A stretch of DNA of 20,506 nt, taken from assembly GCA_964613675.1 (NCBI GenBank), contig CAZTIH010000035.1:1-20506 (forward strand), given 5' to 3'. Each line of letters starts with the position of its first letter. The stretch's first letter is position 1. The DNA is from DAIUCA01 sp964613675. Its GTDB lineage: Bacteria > Pseudomonadota > Gammaproteobacteria > Competibacterales > Competibacteraceae. Shown piece by piece: positions 7,032-16,600 of this stretch. Made by a program: the position numbers and the translations under genes. The notes below the pieces were generated by a model. The model was not told where the DNA came from and made no database searches. It worked only from the letters and a program-made list of their open reading frames with translations.

Positions 7032-7795
7032 GAGACCTCCGCTTCGTTGTAAAGGGCGTAACCTTGTGCCTCTAATTCAAGCGCTAATTCTTTCCCCCCA
7101 GAACGCACAATCTTTCCCCCGACAAGGACATGTACAAAATCGGGTTCGATGTAATTCAGCAGCCGTTGGTAATGGGTAATGACCAGGAAACTGCGTTCGG
7201 AATTGCGCAACGCATTCACGCCATCGGATACCGCTTTTAACGCATCAATATCTAAACCCGAATCGGTTTCGTCGAGAATGGCTAACTGAGGTTCTAACAC
7301 CGACATTTGCAATACTTCATTACGCTTTTTCTCACCCCCTGAAAATCCTTCATTGACTGGGCGCTTGAGAAAGGCTGGATCCATTTTTACTCGCCCTACT
7401 CGCTCATTCACGAGATCCCAAAACTCAAGGGCATCCATTTCAGGTAACCCGCGATATTTACGCACCGCATTTAATGATGATTTGAGAAAATAAAGATTAT
7501 TCACGCCAGGGATTTCGATAGGGTATTGAAAGGCTAAAAATAACCCTTCCCCCGCCCGCGCTTCTGGATCGAGTTCGAGAAGCGATTGATTCTTGAATCG
7601 CACCTCACCCGCCGTAACTTCATACCCCTCGCGCCCCGCTAACAGACTCGCTAACGTCGATTTTCCCGAGCCATTCGGCCCCATGATAGCGTGAACCTCA
7701 CCGGGCTTAATCTCTAAATCAATTCCTTGCAGAATTTGCTTACCGGTTTCAGCAAGTTGGGCATGTAGATTTTCAATTTTCAGAAGTGAATTCAT
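7028..7795 (-). CDS. sufC: SufC, ATPase of the SUF scaffold
   Basis: SufC is a soluble ABC-type ATPase of 255 residues that drives conformational change in the SufBC2D complex; it is not a transporter. Visible motifs are Walker A GPNGSGKST (39-47), the signature FSGGEKKRNE, Walker B with LAILDETDSGLD, and the switch histidine in VITHYQRLL. The variant signature and DETDSGLD are characteristic of SufC. The ATG at 7795 has GGAG 7 bases upstream. An in-frame start 15 bases further upstream is less likely. The gene begins 24 bases after sufB and overlaps sufD by 4. Confidence 0.97.
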   Translation of the reverse strand: MNSLLKIENLHAQLAETGKQILQGIDLEIKPGEVHAIMGPNGSGKSTLASLLAGREGYEVTAGEVRFKNQSLLELDPEARAGEGLFLAFQYPIEIPGVNNLYFLKSSLNAVRKYRGLPEMDALEFWDLVNERVGRVKMDPAFLKRPVNEGFSGGEKKRNEVLQMSVLEPQLAILDETDSGLDIDALKAVSDGVNALRNSERSFLVITHYQRLLNYIEPDFVHVLVGGKIVRSGGKELALELEAQGYALYNEAEVS

Positions 7796-7819
7796 AACAG
7801 ATCTCCGCAATAAGTGAGG

Positions 7820-9268
7820 TTAACCAACGCTGCCTTCGAGTTTGATTTGCAACAGTTTTTGAGCCTCGATCGCAAACTCCATCGGCAATTCCTTGAACAC
7901 CTCTTTACAAAACCCATTGACAATCAACGACACCGCATCCTCTTCAGAAAGCCCCCGTTGCTGGCAATAGAAAATCTGATCTTCGCCAATTTTAGAGGTC
8001 GTGGCTTCGTGTTCGACTTTTGCCGTGGGATTTTTTACCTCGATGTACGGAAAGGTGTGCGCTCCACACTGATCCCCCATCAACATCGAATCGCATTGCG
8101 AATAATTGCGGGCGTCCGTCGCCGTGGGGGCCATCCGCACCAGCCCTCTGTACGCATTCTGACTCTGTCCCGCCGAAATTCCTTTAGAAATAATCGTGCT
8201 TTTCGTGCGCTTGCCTAGGTGAATCATCTTGCTACCGGTATCGGCTTGTTGCCGATCTTTGGTCACCGCCACCGAATAAAACTCGCCGACCGAATCATCC
8301 CCCCGCAACACGCAACTGGGATACTTCCATGTGATTGCCGAGCCAGTTTCGACCTGGGTCCACGAAATTTTCGACCGTTTCCCCTGACATAAACCGCGTT
8401 TGGTCACAAAGTTGTAGATGCCTCCTTTGCCTTCTTTATCGCCGGGATACCAGTTCTGCACCGTCGAATATTTGATCTGCGCATCATCTAAAGCGATTAG
8501 CTCAACGACCGCCGCATGAAGCTGATTTTCATCCCGTTGCGGCGCGGTACACCCTTCTAGGTAGCTCACATAACTGCGCTCGTCGGCCACAATCAAGGTG
8601 CGTTCAAACTGCCCCGTGTTGGCAGCGTTGATCCGAAAATAGGTCGATAACTCCATCGGGCAACGCACCCCTTTCGGGATATAACAGAACGATCCATCCG
8701 AAAAGACCGCCGAATTCAACGCCGCAAAGTAATTATCGGTGTACGGCACCACTTTACCGAGGTACTGCCGAATGAGTTCGGGATGCTCTTGTACCGCTTC
8801 AGAAAACGAACCGAAGATGATCCCCTTCTCGGCCAACGCCTTCTTAAAACTCGTCCCCACCGAAACACTGTCGAATACGGCATCCACCGCAATGCCCGTC
8901 TTCACTCCACTCAAAATTTCCTGTTCTGCTAACGGGATTCCCAACTTTTTATAGGTCTCCAAAATCTCTGGATCAACTTCATCCAGACTTTTAGGCGTGG
9001 CTTTCTTGGGGGCGGCATAGTAGGAAATCGCTTGGTAGTCGATGGGCGGATAATGCACGTTGGCCCAAGCGGGTTCCTGCATCGTCAACCAATGACGGTA
9101 CGCCTCTAATCGCCAGTTCAAGAGCCATTCGGGTTCGTTTTTCTTCGCCGAAATCGCCCGCACCACATCTTCAGATAATCCGGGCGGAATCTGCTCTTGT
9201 TCGATTTGGGTCACAAATCCATAGGCGTATTCGCGGTCGGCTAAGGTTTCAAGGGTTTCTGTACTCAT
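7820..9268 (-). CDS. sufB: SufB, Fe-S scaffold complex subunit
   Basis: The 482-residue protein is the main scaffold subunit on which SUF clusters assemble from SufS-derived sulfur. C392 in NYSQCDSML lies 90 residues from the C-terminus, exactly as the essential C405 does in E. coli SufB. The surrounding GAHTFPYIEVKNPTAKVEHE and ATTSKIGEDQIFYCQQRG are hallmark SufB sequence. Length is close to the family norm. The ATG at 9268 overlaps the stop of the regulator gene by 4 bases (ATGA), and AAGGA lies a few bases upstream, so regulator and scaffold are co-translated. Confidence 0.97.
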   Translation of the reverse strand: MSTETLETLADREYAYGFVTQIEQEQIPPGLSEDVVRAISAKKNEPEWLLNWRLEAYRHWLTMQEPAWANVHYPPIDYQAISYYAAPKKATPKSLDEVDPEILETYKKLGIPLAEQEILSGVKTGIAVDAVFDSVSVGTSFKKALAEKGIIFGSFSEAVQEHPELIRQYLGKVVPYTDNYFAALNSAVFSDGSFCYIPKGVRCPMELSTYFRINAANTGQFERTLIVADERSYVSYLEGCTAPQRDENQLHAAVVELIALDDAQIKYSTVQNWYPGDKEGKGGIYNFVTKRGLCQGKRSKISWTQVETGSAITWKYPSCVLRGDDSVGEFYSVAVTKDRQQADTGSKMIHLGKRTKSTIISKGISAGQSQNAYRGLVRMAPTATDARNYSQCDSMLMGDQCGAHTFPYIEVKNPTAKVEHEATTSKIGEDQIFYCQQRGLSEEDAVSLIVNGFCKEVFKELPMEFAIEAQKLLQIKLEGSVG

Positions 9269-9729
9269 GGCATTTCCTTCGTGGCGCTCACGGCGCGTTG
9301 TAACGGAATGAAGTGAATAATCTGATTTGCGGTCTGCGGTTGACTTAACTCAGCAAGACTGATGGCGGCCAGTGACTGATAAATGGCCTGGTTGATGCGC
9401 TGCCAGTGACCACTCAAATCGCAGTGATCGCTCACCGCGCATTGATCCAAAGCCACCGTACACGCCGTCAACGCAATGGGTCCCTCAAACGCGGCAATCA
9501 GCTCAGCCGCTGAAATCTGCTGGGCCGACCGCGCCAATTGATACCCCCCACATGCTCCGCGATGCGAAACCAGCACGCCCGCTTTTACCATTAACTTCAA
9601 TACCTTACTGACGAGGGGTAAGGGTAAATGAAGTTGTTGAGCTAGCGTGGCCGCGCTTTGGGTGCCGTGACGCGCCAGGTAAGCCGCCAACACCATGCCG
9701 TAATCGGTCTCGCGTTTGATTTTGAACAT
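9265..9729 (-). CDS. Rrf2-family SUF operon regulator
   Basis: This 154-residue protein has an Rrf2/IscR winged helix: the N-terminal start FKIKRETDYGMVLAAYLA, a recognition segment PLPLVSKVLKLM, and a wing RGACGGYQLA. Three cysteines follow as C-x6-C-x5-C (C90, C97, C103), equivalent to the cluster ligands C92, C98 and C104 of IscR. The protein should therefore sense Fe-S status through a bound cluster. It matches the family annotated as SUF system Fe-S cluster assembly regulator in proteobacteria. It is first in the suf operon and lies 7 bases downstream of a 27-bp palindrome, which suggests autoregulation. The C-terminus after residue 130 is less conserved. Confidence 0.92.
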   Translation of the reverse strand: MFKIKRETDYGMVLAAYLARHGTQSAATLAQQLHLPLPLVSKVLKLMVKAGVLVSHRGACGGYQLARSAQQISAAELIAAFEGPIALTACTVALDQCAVSDHCDLSGHWQRINQAIYQSLAAISLAELSQPQTANQIIHFIPLQRAVSATKEMP

Positions 9730-9736
9730 GCCCGCA

Positions 9737-9763
9737 TAATCAGTACTTGTTTAGTACGGATTA
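9737..9763. promoter_or_regulatory. 27-bp palindromic operator of the suf operon
   Basis: The arms TAATCAGTACT (9737-9747) and AGTACGGATTA (9753-9763) are inverse of each other at 10 of 11 positions around a 5-base centre (TGTTT). The site begins at the edge of the predicted -10 box and covers the expected transcription start, with its other end 7 bases before the regulator ATG. An Rrf2 dimer repressing its own operon is the obvious candidate. The sequence is not the classic E. coli IscR type 1 site, so a family-specific motif is likely. Confidence 0.75.
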
Positions 9764-9791
9764 GATTAGGACGAAGCTAGAAAGTTGACAA
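9763..9791 (-). promoter_or_regulatory. Predicted promoter of the suf operon
   Basis: On the minus strand TTGTCA (9791-9786) matches the -35 consensus at five of six positions. After exactly 17 bases comes TAATCT (9768-9763), a weak -10. The predicted start falls near 9756, inside the palindrome, which is the expected geometry for repression. Spacing and context carry the call more than the -10 match. Confidence 0.5.
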
Positions 9792-9871
9792 GCGTAGTCG
9801 GGAATAGCTGAAGGGGTTTCCGCCCTTAATTTTGGTTGCTGCCCGCTCGCGCCTTTGATTCGACAGAGGTT

Positions 9872-11170
9872 TTACTGCAACGCCGCCGCCAATCCCTGTG
9901 GGAGCTGCCGATGATCCACCCATCGCATAGAACGATGATCGGGGAGAGGGTCGTCATTCAATGCCAATCCCCGTACCGCCACGCCCTGACGCTGTAATTG
10001 GTGCAACAGTTGATCGTGTTGCGCTTGCCAACGGGGAGAAATCAACAATAAGCCGCTTAACTGCGTGCCGTATCGAGTCAGTTGCTGGATCAACACGTCG
10101 AGACGACGGGTTGGATCCGATTGCACCACAGCTAAATGCAATAGCAATGGCGAGATGCCCCCCGCCTCGCCGCGACTCTCCAACACCTGATCGCCGATAA
10201 ATAACTTCAGTTGCGTATCTTGAAACCAGCGCCCCGCCACCACCGACGCAGCCACCGCACACCCCGCTTCAAATCCCGCCGCGTTTCCATCGTCCAACGC
10301 GATGCCGTAACGTCGTTTGGCGGGCGTGTCGTATTCGGCGACAAAGGGCCTTCCCCGTTGCGCAAACCGTTTCCATTGAATGCGCCCCAACGGATCGCCC
10401 GGACGATATTCCCGTATCCCGCGCCACTCCGCTTCATCCCCCTGTAACAATGCCTGATGTTGTTGACCGCGATCCTGTCGCGCCACCCCCAACGGCGGCA
10501 TGGGCAATGCGTAAATTGTCGGCAACACCAACAGTCGCTGCGGCAACGCCACGGTTTTCACGCGGTAAAACAACCCCAACGGATCCGGACGCCGTAGATG
10601 AATGGCCGAAAAATGCACTTCGCCTCGTCGCAAGGGCGTCAACATCATGTCCACTGCGGTGGATTTTCCCTCTGCTAGGCACAGTGAAGGGGACGCCAAC
10701 GACGTGGTGATTGCGCCTCGATGCCATTTCACGAGCTCCCGCCAACGCGGATAACGACTGTAATCGTCGCCCGGACGTAACGCGGCCCGCAATTCCGCGA
10801 CGGTGGGCCAACGCCCCGTGATCACTTCTTGGAAACTCAAAGCTATTTCGGGGGCCGCCCGATTGTGGGTCACCTGCAACGAATATCGACAGGGTTGACC
10901 GCGTTGCACCCTCGTGGGGAGCTGACGCCGTATCGTGAATTGAGTGCGCCAAGGCCAGTAACGCCCCACGCTTCCCATGATTAATAACCCCGTCGCGGCG
11001 GCAAAGACGAGGTGAGCGGCATTTTGGCGCGTATCCACCCCCACAATGCCGCTTGTCAACCAGATGATCCACATCACCTGGCCCAGACGGGTTAAGCGCA
11101 ATTCCGCCCGTTCTTCCCATCGCAGTAACCGCTCAAATTGGGCAAATAAGCGTTGTTGTAACCCGCCCAT
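9872..11170 (-). CDS. DUF58 domain protein, membrane-anchored
   Basis: The 432-residue product has two hydrophobic segments near residues 31-70, then a long soluble part. Its DUF58 signature lies at about 248-280: WRGIREYRPGDPLGRIQWK followed by RGRPFVAEYD. The region after it (YGIALDDG...) resembles the vWA-like fold of this family. DUF58 proteins usually sit with MoxR ATPases and transglutaminase-like proteins, but neither is here. Instead the gene closes a Mrp antiporter operon. The ATG at 11170 is preferred, with GGGAGG about 11 bases before it. A TTG at 11191 would overlap the mrpE stop and is the alternative. The molecular function of the family is not established. Confidence 0.85.
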   Translation of the reverse strand: MGGLQQRLFAQFERLLRWEERAELRLTRLGQVMWIIWLTSGIVGVDTRQNAAHLVFAAATGLLIMGSVGRYWPWRTQFTIRRQLPTRVQRGQPCRYSLQVTHNRAAPEIALSFQEVITGRWPTVAELRAALRPGDDYSRYPRWRELVKWHRGAITTSLASPSLCLAEGKSTAVDMMLTPLRRGEVHFSAIHLRRPDPLGLFYRVKTVALPQRLLVLPTIYALPMPPLGVARQDRGQQHQALLQGDEAEWRGIREYRPGDPLGRIQWKRFAQRGRPFVAEYDTPAKRRYGIALDDGNAAGFEAGCAVAASVVAGRWFQDTQLKLFIGDQVLESRGEAGGISPLLLHLAVVQSDPTRRLDVLIQQLTRYGTQLSGLLLISPRWQAQHDQLLHQLQRQGVAVRGLALNDDPLPDHRSMRWVDHRQLPQGLAAALQ

Positions 11171-11187
11171 AGGACGATGCGCCTCCC

Positions 11188-11739
11188 TCAATCTCGACCG
11201 AGCACCCGTTTTAACAACCGTTCGCGGTGATGCTGGTCGCGGGCTAATTTCTCGTCGGTCGAGGCGTGAATGTCCAACACATGCACAAACAGCCGCTTTT
11301 CGCCTTCAAAATCCACCACTAATTCGCCGGGGGTAATCGAAATGGCATGGGCACTCAATCCGGCAATCTGACCATCTTCCTTGTCCAGGGTGAGGGCAAT
11401 AATTCCCGGCGCACAGGGCAAGTTCGGTGACAGCACTCGGTGGGCAACATCTATCGACGACAACACGATGTCCCGCGCCAATCCCACCATGTACACCCCC
11501 AATGCCAAGAGTTGATCGGGGACCCGACGCCAATTGAGTTCGTGGGGATAGAAATCATTTGCCCACAAGACCCCAACGCCAATGCCCAATCCGATCAAAA
11601 AGCTGTCCACCCCCACCCGATTGGTCAGCAAGATCCACAGCAGGGCCGTCGGCACCGCAAAAACTGCGACATTGAGCATCTCTAAACGAAAGGTCTTGTG
11701 GAATATGGCTTGGATCTGAGTCAGAAACGGCGAAGTCAT
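11188..11739 (-). CDS. mrpE: MrpE, cation/proton antiporter subunit E
   Basis: This 183-residue membrane protein has the MrpE/MnhE layout: two N-terminal hydrophobic segments (LNVAVFAVPTALLWILLTN, then SFLIGLGIGVGVLWA), an amphipathic region, and the conserved soluble part APGIIALTLD...ISITPGELVVD...LFVHVLD. It is somewhat longer than the usual 160 or so because of N- and C-terminal tails. MrpE is required for assembly and full activity of Mrp antiporters. The ATG at 11739 overlaps the mrpD stop by one base (TAATG), and GGAGG lies 6 bases upstream. After it the operon goes to DUF58 with no room for mrpF or mrpG. Confidence 0.93.
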   Translation of the reverse strand: MTSPFLTQIQAIFHKTFRLEMLNVAVFAVPTALLWILLTNRVGVDSFLIGLGIGVGVLWANDFYPHELNWRRVPDQLLALGVYMVGLARDIVLSSIDVAHRVLSPNLPCAPGIIALTLDKEDGQIAGLSAHAISITPGELVVDFEGEKRLFVHVLDIHASTDEKLARDQHHRERLLKRVLGRD

Positions 11740-13253
11740 TAAAATCCTCCCGCCGCACGCACGGCATTGATGTAGTGGTTGGGGTCGCCAAGTTCGGTGA
11801 CGGCGAGTTGGGCTAACTCTACGAGGGGGGCGGCGTACAGTCCCAGCAATACGCATAGCCCGATCAACAAGGCCGGGGCTAATGGATTGTCGCCATAAGG
11901 TTTCAGAACCAGTTCCGCCGAGGGGGCTTGCTGAAAGATGAGCTGCCAGGTACGGGTCATGTAGGCCACCGTCAACAGGCTGGCCCCAATCGCGAGTCCC
12001 AACGCAATCCACCCGCCCGCCAGCACACCGCCCTGTACAATCAATAATTTACTGATAAATCCATTGAAGGGTGGCAACCCCGCCAGGGCCATTCCCCCTA
12101 CAAAGTACAGGCCACTCACAAACACCATCCGATGGCCCGCCCCGCCAATTTCGCTCAACGCCGCCGTTTTAGTGGGCATACGACTCGAAATAACCCCGGT
12201 AATCATCAGCAACGAAGCTTTAATGAAGGCGTGATTGACGGCGTACACCACGGCGGCTACCAACGCTAAGGGGTACTGATGCGGATCCCCCCAACCGATG
12301 GCCACCAAAATGAATCCGATTTGCCCAAATGTGGAGTAGGCCAATAGCCGTTTGGCGTCATACGTGCGCAGTGCCCCTAAACTGCCGAAGAAGATCCCAA
12401 TCACGCCGAGCACTAAGACCAGATTTTGGATGATGGGCGCTTCAGGCATAAACAGCAGCGTCATCATGCGCAAAATCCCGTACACCCCCACCTTCACCAC
12501 CACCGACGACAACACCGCATGAACCGGTGTAGGGGCCGTCGTGTGGAAGTCGGGTTGCCAAAAGTGAAATGGAAACACGGCACTCTTCAACAAAAATGCC
12601 GCCGTCAATACGACCGCCGCTTCCGTCGTCAATAGGGGATGGCGATCCGTATTCAGCAGAAAACCTAGATGGGCCAAGTTCAAGGTGCCGAACGTGGCGT
12701 ACAGCGCACCAATCCCCAGTAACAAAAACAGCGTCCCCATGGCGCTAATCAGGAGATATTTGATCGCCGCTTCCAGTCCCAAGGGATTGTCCGAAATCGC
12801 GACCAAGACCACTGACGAAATCACCATCAATTCCAGAAACACGAACATGGTGAAAATATCGCCGGTGTACAGCGTGCCGTTCAGCCCGACCGCCATCGCC
12901 AGAAATAACGGCATAAAAGCGGGATATTTCAAACATTTATCCCGACAGTGCAGCGCATACAACGCCCCTGCACTCACCACGGTCGTCGCCATCACCCCAA
13001 ACAGTGCCGCCAATAAATCGGCAATGAGCACGATCCCGTAGGGCGCCACCCACCCCCCCACGTGGTACACCTGCGGCACGCCATACGCGAGATTCAGCCC
13101 AAGCACCGCCAGGCTACACCCCCACGCCAACACACAGCAGAGCAACCCAATCCATCGTTGGGCCAGGTTGTCCCGCGCAAAGGCCAATGACAGCGCGATA
13201 CCAATAAAGGGAATAAAAATTGGGCCTAATACCAAGATTTGGTTATTTAACAT
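11739..13253 (-). CDS. mrpD: MrpD, antiporter-like subunit D
   Basis: The 504-residue protein belongs to the proton-translocating NuoL/M/N family and is predicted to cross the membrane about 14 times. The key charged residues are in place: E141 in FVFLELMVIS, K223 in AFLLKSAVFPFHFW, and K254 in VVVKVGVYGI. They correspond to the glutamate and lysines needed in Bacillus MrpD. With MrpA it is thought to form the ion-transport modules. Start ATG at 13253 has GAGGG 5 bases upstream. It follows mrpC by 13 bases. Confidence 0.95.
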   Translation of the reverse strand: MLNNQILVLGPIFIPFIGIALSLAFARDNLAQRWIGLLCCVLAWGCSLAVLGLNLAYGVPQVYHVGGWVAPYGIVLIADLLAALFGVMATTVVSAGALYALHCRDKCLKYPAFMPLFLAMAVGLNGTLYTGDIFTMFVFLELMVISSVVLVAISDNPLGLEAAIKYLLISAMGTLFLLLGIGALYATFGTLNLAHLGFLLNTDRHPLLTTEAAVVLTAAFLLKSAVFPFHFWQPDFHTTAPTPVHAVLSSVVVKVGVYGILRMMTLLFMPEAPIIQNLVLVLGVIGIFFGSLGALRTYDAKRLLAYSTFGQIGFILVAIGWGDPHQYPLALVAAVVYAVNHAFIKASLLMITGVISSRMPTKTAALSEIGGAGHRMVFVSGLYFVGGMALAGLPPFNGFISKLLIVQGGVLAGGWIALGLAIGASLLTVAYMTRTWQLIFQQAPSAELVLKPYGDNPLAPALLIGLCVLLGLYAAPLVELAQLAVTELGDPNHYINAVRAAGGF

Positions 13254-13266
13254 CCGTGCCCTCGAC

Positions 13267-13617
13267 TCATTTCTTCAAAGCGTCAATGTGATCGGCATCC
13301 ACGGTGTGGTAACGGTCTGCCGCGACCTTAATCAGGCTCAAAAAGAGCGCAAAGGACGCAAAACTAATCACAATCGCCGTCAAAATCAGGGCCTGTACCA
13401 ACGGATCACTAGGAACACCGTGGAGTACCGTATTCGTTGCCGCATCCACATAAGCGGGCACCGTTCCATCAAATGTCCCTACCGCCAGCAAAAACAAATT
13501 GATTGCGGTGAAAAGTAAGTAAAAGCCCATCGCGACCTTAATTAAATCCCGACGCAAGAGCTGAAACACGCCCAGTCCAAACAAAATTCCCGTCGTAAAA
13601 GCAAATAGTACGCTCAT
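13267..13617 (-). CDS. mrpC: MrpC, antiporter subunit C (NuoK-like)
   Basis: A 116-residue protein with three hydrophobic segments (FAFTTGILFGLGVFQLL, VAMGFYLLFTAINLFLLAVG, and ALILTAIVISFASFALFLSLI) and the conserved DPLVQALILTAIVI motif shared with NuoK and MnhC. It forms part of the membrane core linking the antiporter-like subunits. Length is normal. It starts 3 bases after the end of the mrpAB fusion, so translation is tightly coupled. Confidence 0.95.
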   Translation of the reverse strand: MSVLFAFTTGILFGLGVFQLLRRDLIKVAMGFYLLFTAINLFLLAVGTFDGTVPAYVDAATNTVLHGVPSDPLVQALILTAIVISFASFALFLSLIKVAADRYHTVDADHIDALKK

Positions 13618-13620
13618 AAA

Positions 13621-16600
13621 TTAAGTGTTCTCCGACCCGTTCTGTGGTGCAGGTTTTGGGTTGCGAAAGGCGTGAAGTCGTTGGAAAAAAGCCGCCGTTT
13701 TCGACGAATTTTCCGTGTCGTCGGCCGCTAAACGCTCCCCTTGCAAGGTCTCGGGATGTGCGATGGATTCCATAATCAGGCTCACTCCCCCAAAGACCGT
13801 CATAAAAATTGCCATCTCAAAAATCAACGTCGAAGCAAAATGCAGCCCGGCCGGTGCGGGAATACTCGTAATTTTGGTGATGGCGAAAAACGCGCGATCA
13901 AATAACAGGGGCAGTAGGGCATTGACCGACGCCAAGACCAATCCCGCCGTCAACCAAGTGCCCGCCCGCAACCAACGTAATCGCTCACGGGCCGCCTGAT
14001 AACCAAACACGATGTACCACAACGAAACCGCAAGTCCGGCAATAACCCCCGCCGCAAAGCCATCTCCAGGCCCGTTCCCCCCGTACAGCACATGCGTAAT
14101 GGCGATGAGCAACGAAAACGGCAACACCAAAACCGCTACCCCTCGCGTAAACGGATTCGAGAGACTGCTTCCCTCGTGAGTTAACTTGGGAAACGCACCC
14201 TCGGCAGGGGCCAGTTCCGTCATGGGTGCGGTCGCGGTCTGGGGTTCGGCGGTGGCGTGGGAAATCACCGGTAATGCCCCGGTTGGATCGTCGCTAGGAA
14301 CACCCAACGGGTTATTTTCTGCACTTTCGCGTTCGTTCGACGGCAAAGTCAGCGATAACAAGGTCACCACCCCCAGCGCCGCCATAGCAAACACCGCGAT
14401 TTCCAGCAATGTGTCTGTCGCACGAAAGTCGGCCAAAATTGCAGCCACCACATCGGTAACCCCGGTTTGCGGATAAGCATTTTCGAGATGCCAATGGGCA
14501 ATGGTGCGATCCATGCGTTCATCGCGACTCGTCACTGCCGCCAGCGCGAAGAGGGTCACCAAAATCCCCGTTGCAATGGCCAGTACCGCGCTCATCATGA
14601 CCCCGCCTAGGGACTGTTGCCAGTTCTGCTGTGTCGCTTGATGACGATAATCCGTGTTGATCCGCGCCATCATCAACACCATCAGCACCGTTCCCAAGGT
14701 CTCTACGAGAAACTGCACCAGCGCCACATCGGGGCCGGGTTCCAGCAAAATGAGGCCCCCCACTGCGTAGCCCGTCACGCCCAACGCCAGCGCCGCCGTT
14801 AAATGGTTGTTCACGAGGATCGAAGCGACCGCGCCCCCTATCGTCAATATCACCAGCAGCACCCCCAACACGTCCGCACTACTTCGCAACGTGAGCACAA
14901 AGGGTTCAATGCTGGCGCCAACCCCGCCCGTCGCCAGCATCATCAGCACGAATACGCCCAGAATGACGCTCAAATAATCCCGTATTCGGCCGCCTTGTGC
15001 CCGCAATAGCAGATCGGCGAAGGCTTCCACCGCCCTTACGCAGGCTTGGTAACACGCCATACCGGACGGGATGGAGGGGGTAAAATTCACGCCCAGTTGA
15101 GCGAATCGTTCTCGCCAAATAAAGGCGGTGAGGCCGCCCCCCAAAGCCAGTCCGCTCCACAAGAACGCCCAACTCGCATAAAAATTCGCCGCCAACAAAT
15201 AACGAACGGGTTCACCCCCAATGGCCGTCACACTCGTGGTCATCACAGGGAGCGCCAAGGTGTTCGCCAACCCGCCTAAGACCAACCCCAAAATCACCAA
15301 TACGCCCGGCCCCACCAACAACGGCCAATGCGGGACGTGAATGTCGTGCGAATTTGTCGGGAGCGGTCCCATAAACACACGCCACGACACCAACAGGGCC
15401 GCGACCGTCGTCAACAGCGCACTGGCGAGTAATACAAACAGGAGTATGGGAAAGTCCATGAGGCCCACGATGGCAACTTCCTTCGCCACAAATCCCAGCC
15501 ACGGCCACATCCCCATCATCGACAACGCCGCCAACCCCACAATCCCCGCTGCAATGGGCATTTTGTGCGCTAAGCCGCCTAAATGGTCGAGTTGTCGGGT
15601 GTGGGTCGCGTGCTCAACCACGCCCGCCATCAAAAATAAGGGCGCTTTGTACAGCGCATGGGCCAGTAACACGATCATCGCTGCCTTCAACCCCATCCCG
15701 TCAGGGAGTCCGAGCAGTCCCACAATCAACCCTAAGTAGCTCACCGTGGTGTAGGCCAAAATTGCCTTCAAATCCCGTTGTTGTACGGCCATGTACGCGC
15801 CAAGCACCAATGTCGTGAATCCCACCGTCGTCAAAGTCGTCGTCCACAACAGCGTGTCGCCCAGAGTGGGAGACAACCGTGCGATGAGGTACACCCCCGC
15901 TTTCACCATCGTCGCCGAATGCAAAAATGCACTGGCGGGAGAAGGCGCGGTCATCGAACCGGGTAACCAGAAGTGAAAGGGGACCTGCGCACTTTTGGTA
16001 AACGCCGCCAGCAGCAGTAACCCGACCATCGCCCCATACCACGGGTGATCCTGCACATTGCCGTGCGCCACAATCGTCGCGAGTTCAAACCCGTTAAAAT
16101 CCTGGGGACTGACCGCAAAGGCTAGTAATACCAGTCCCACCAGCAACGCCAACCCCCCCATCCCCGTCACGACAAATGCCGTCAATGCCCCCTGTCGAGC
16201 CTCGACCTTTCGGGCGCCCTCAAAACCAATGAGCATGAATGAGGTAATACTGGTCAGCTCCCACGCCATAAACAGGGTAATCACATTGCCCGCCATCACT
16301 AAAAACAGCATCGCACTCGTAAATGCCTGTAACCACGCATAAAACCGCTGAAATTCACGATCGTCTTCCAGGTAGTGACGGGTGTAAAAAAAGACCGCCG
16401 TTCCAATCCCCGTAATCAACAATCCAAAAAGCAGCGATAACCCATCGAGATAAAACGAGAGCGATAGCCCTATTGTGGGCACCCAGGGCACAGTCGGTGC
16501 GATCACCTGTTGGTCGAGGAGGGCAGGCAAATAGCTAAGTAGCCAAGCCACACTGCCTAAGGTCGTGAGCAGACTCCCTATCCACAACCCGTTTAGTCCT

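Noticed and set aside
9821..9838. Hairpin AAGGG/CCCTT considered as a terminator after the DUF58 gene
   Set aside because: On the DUF58 strand no T run follows the stem; on the other strand only a weak one does, and no gene ends there.
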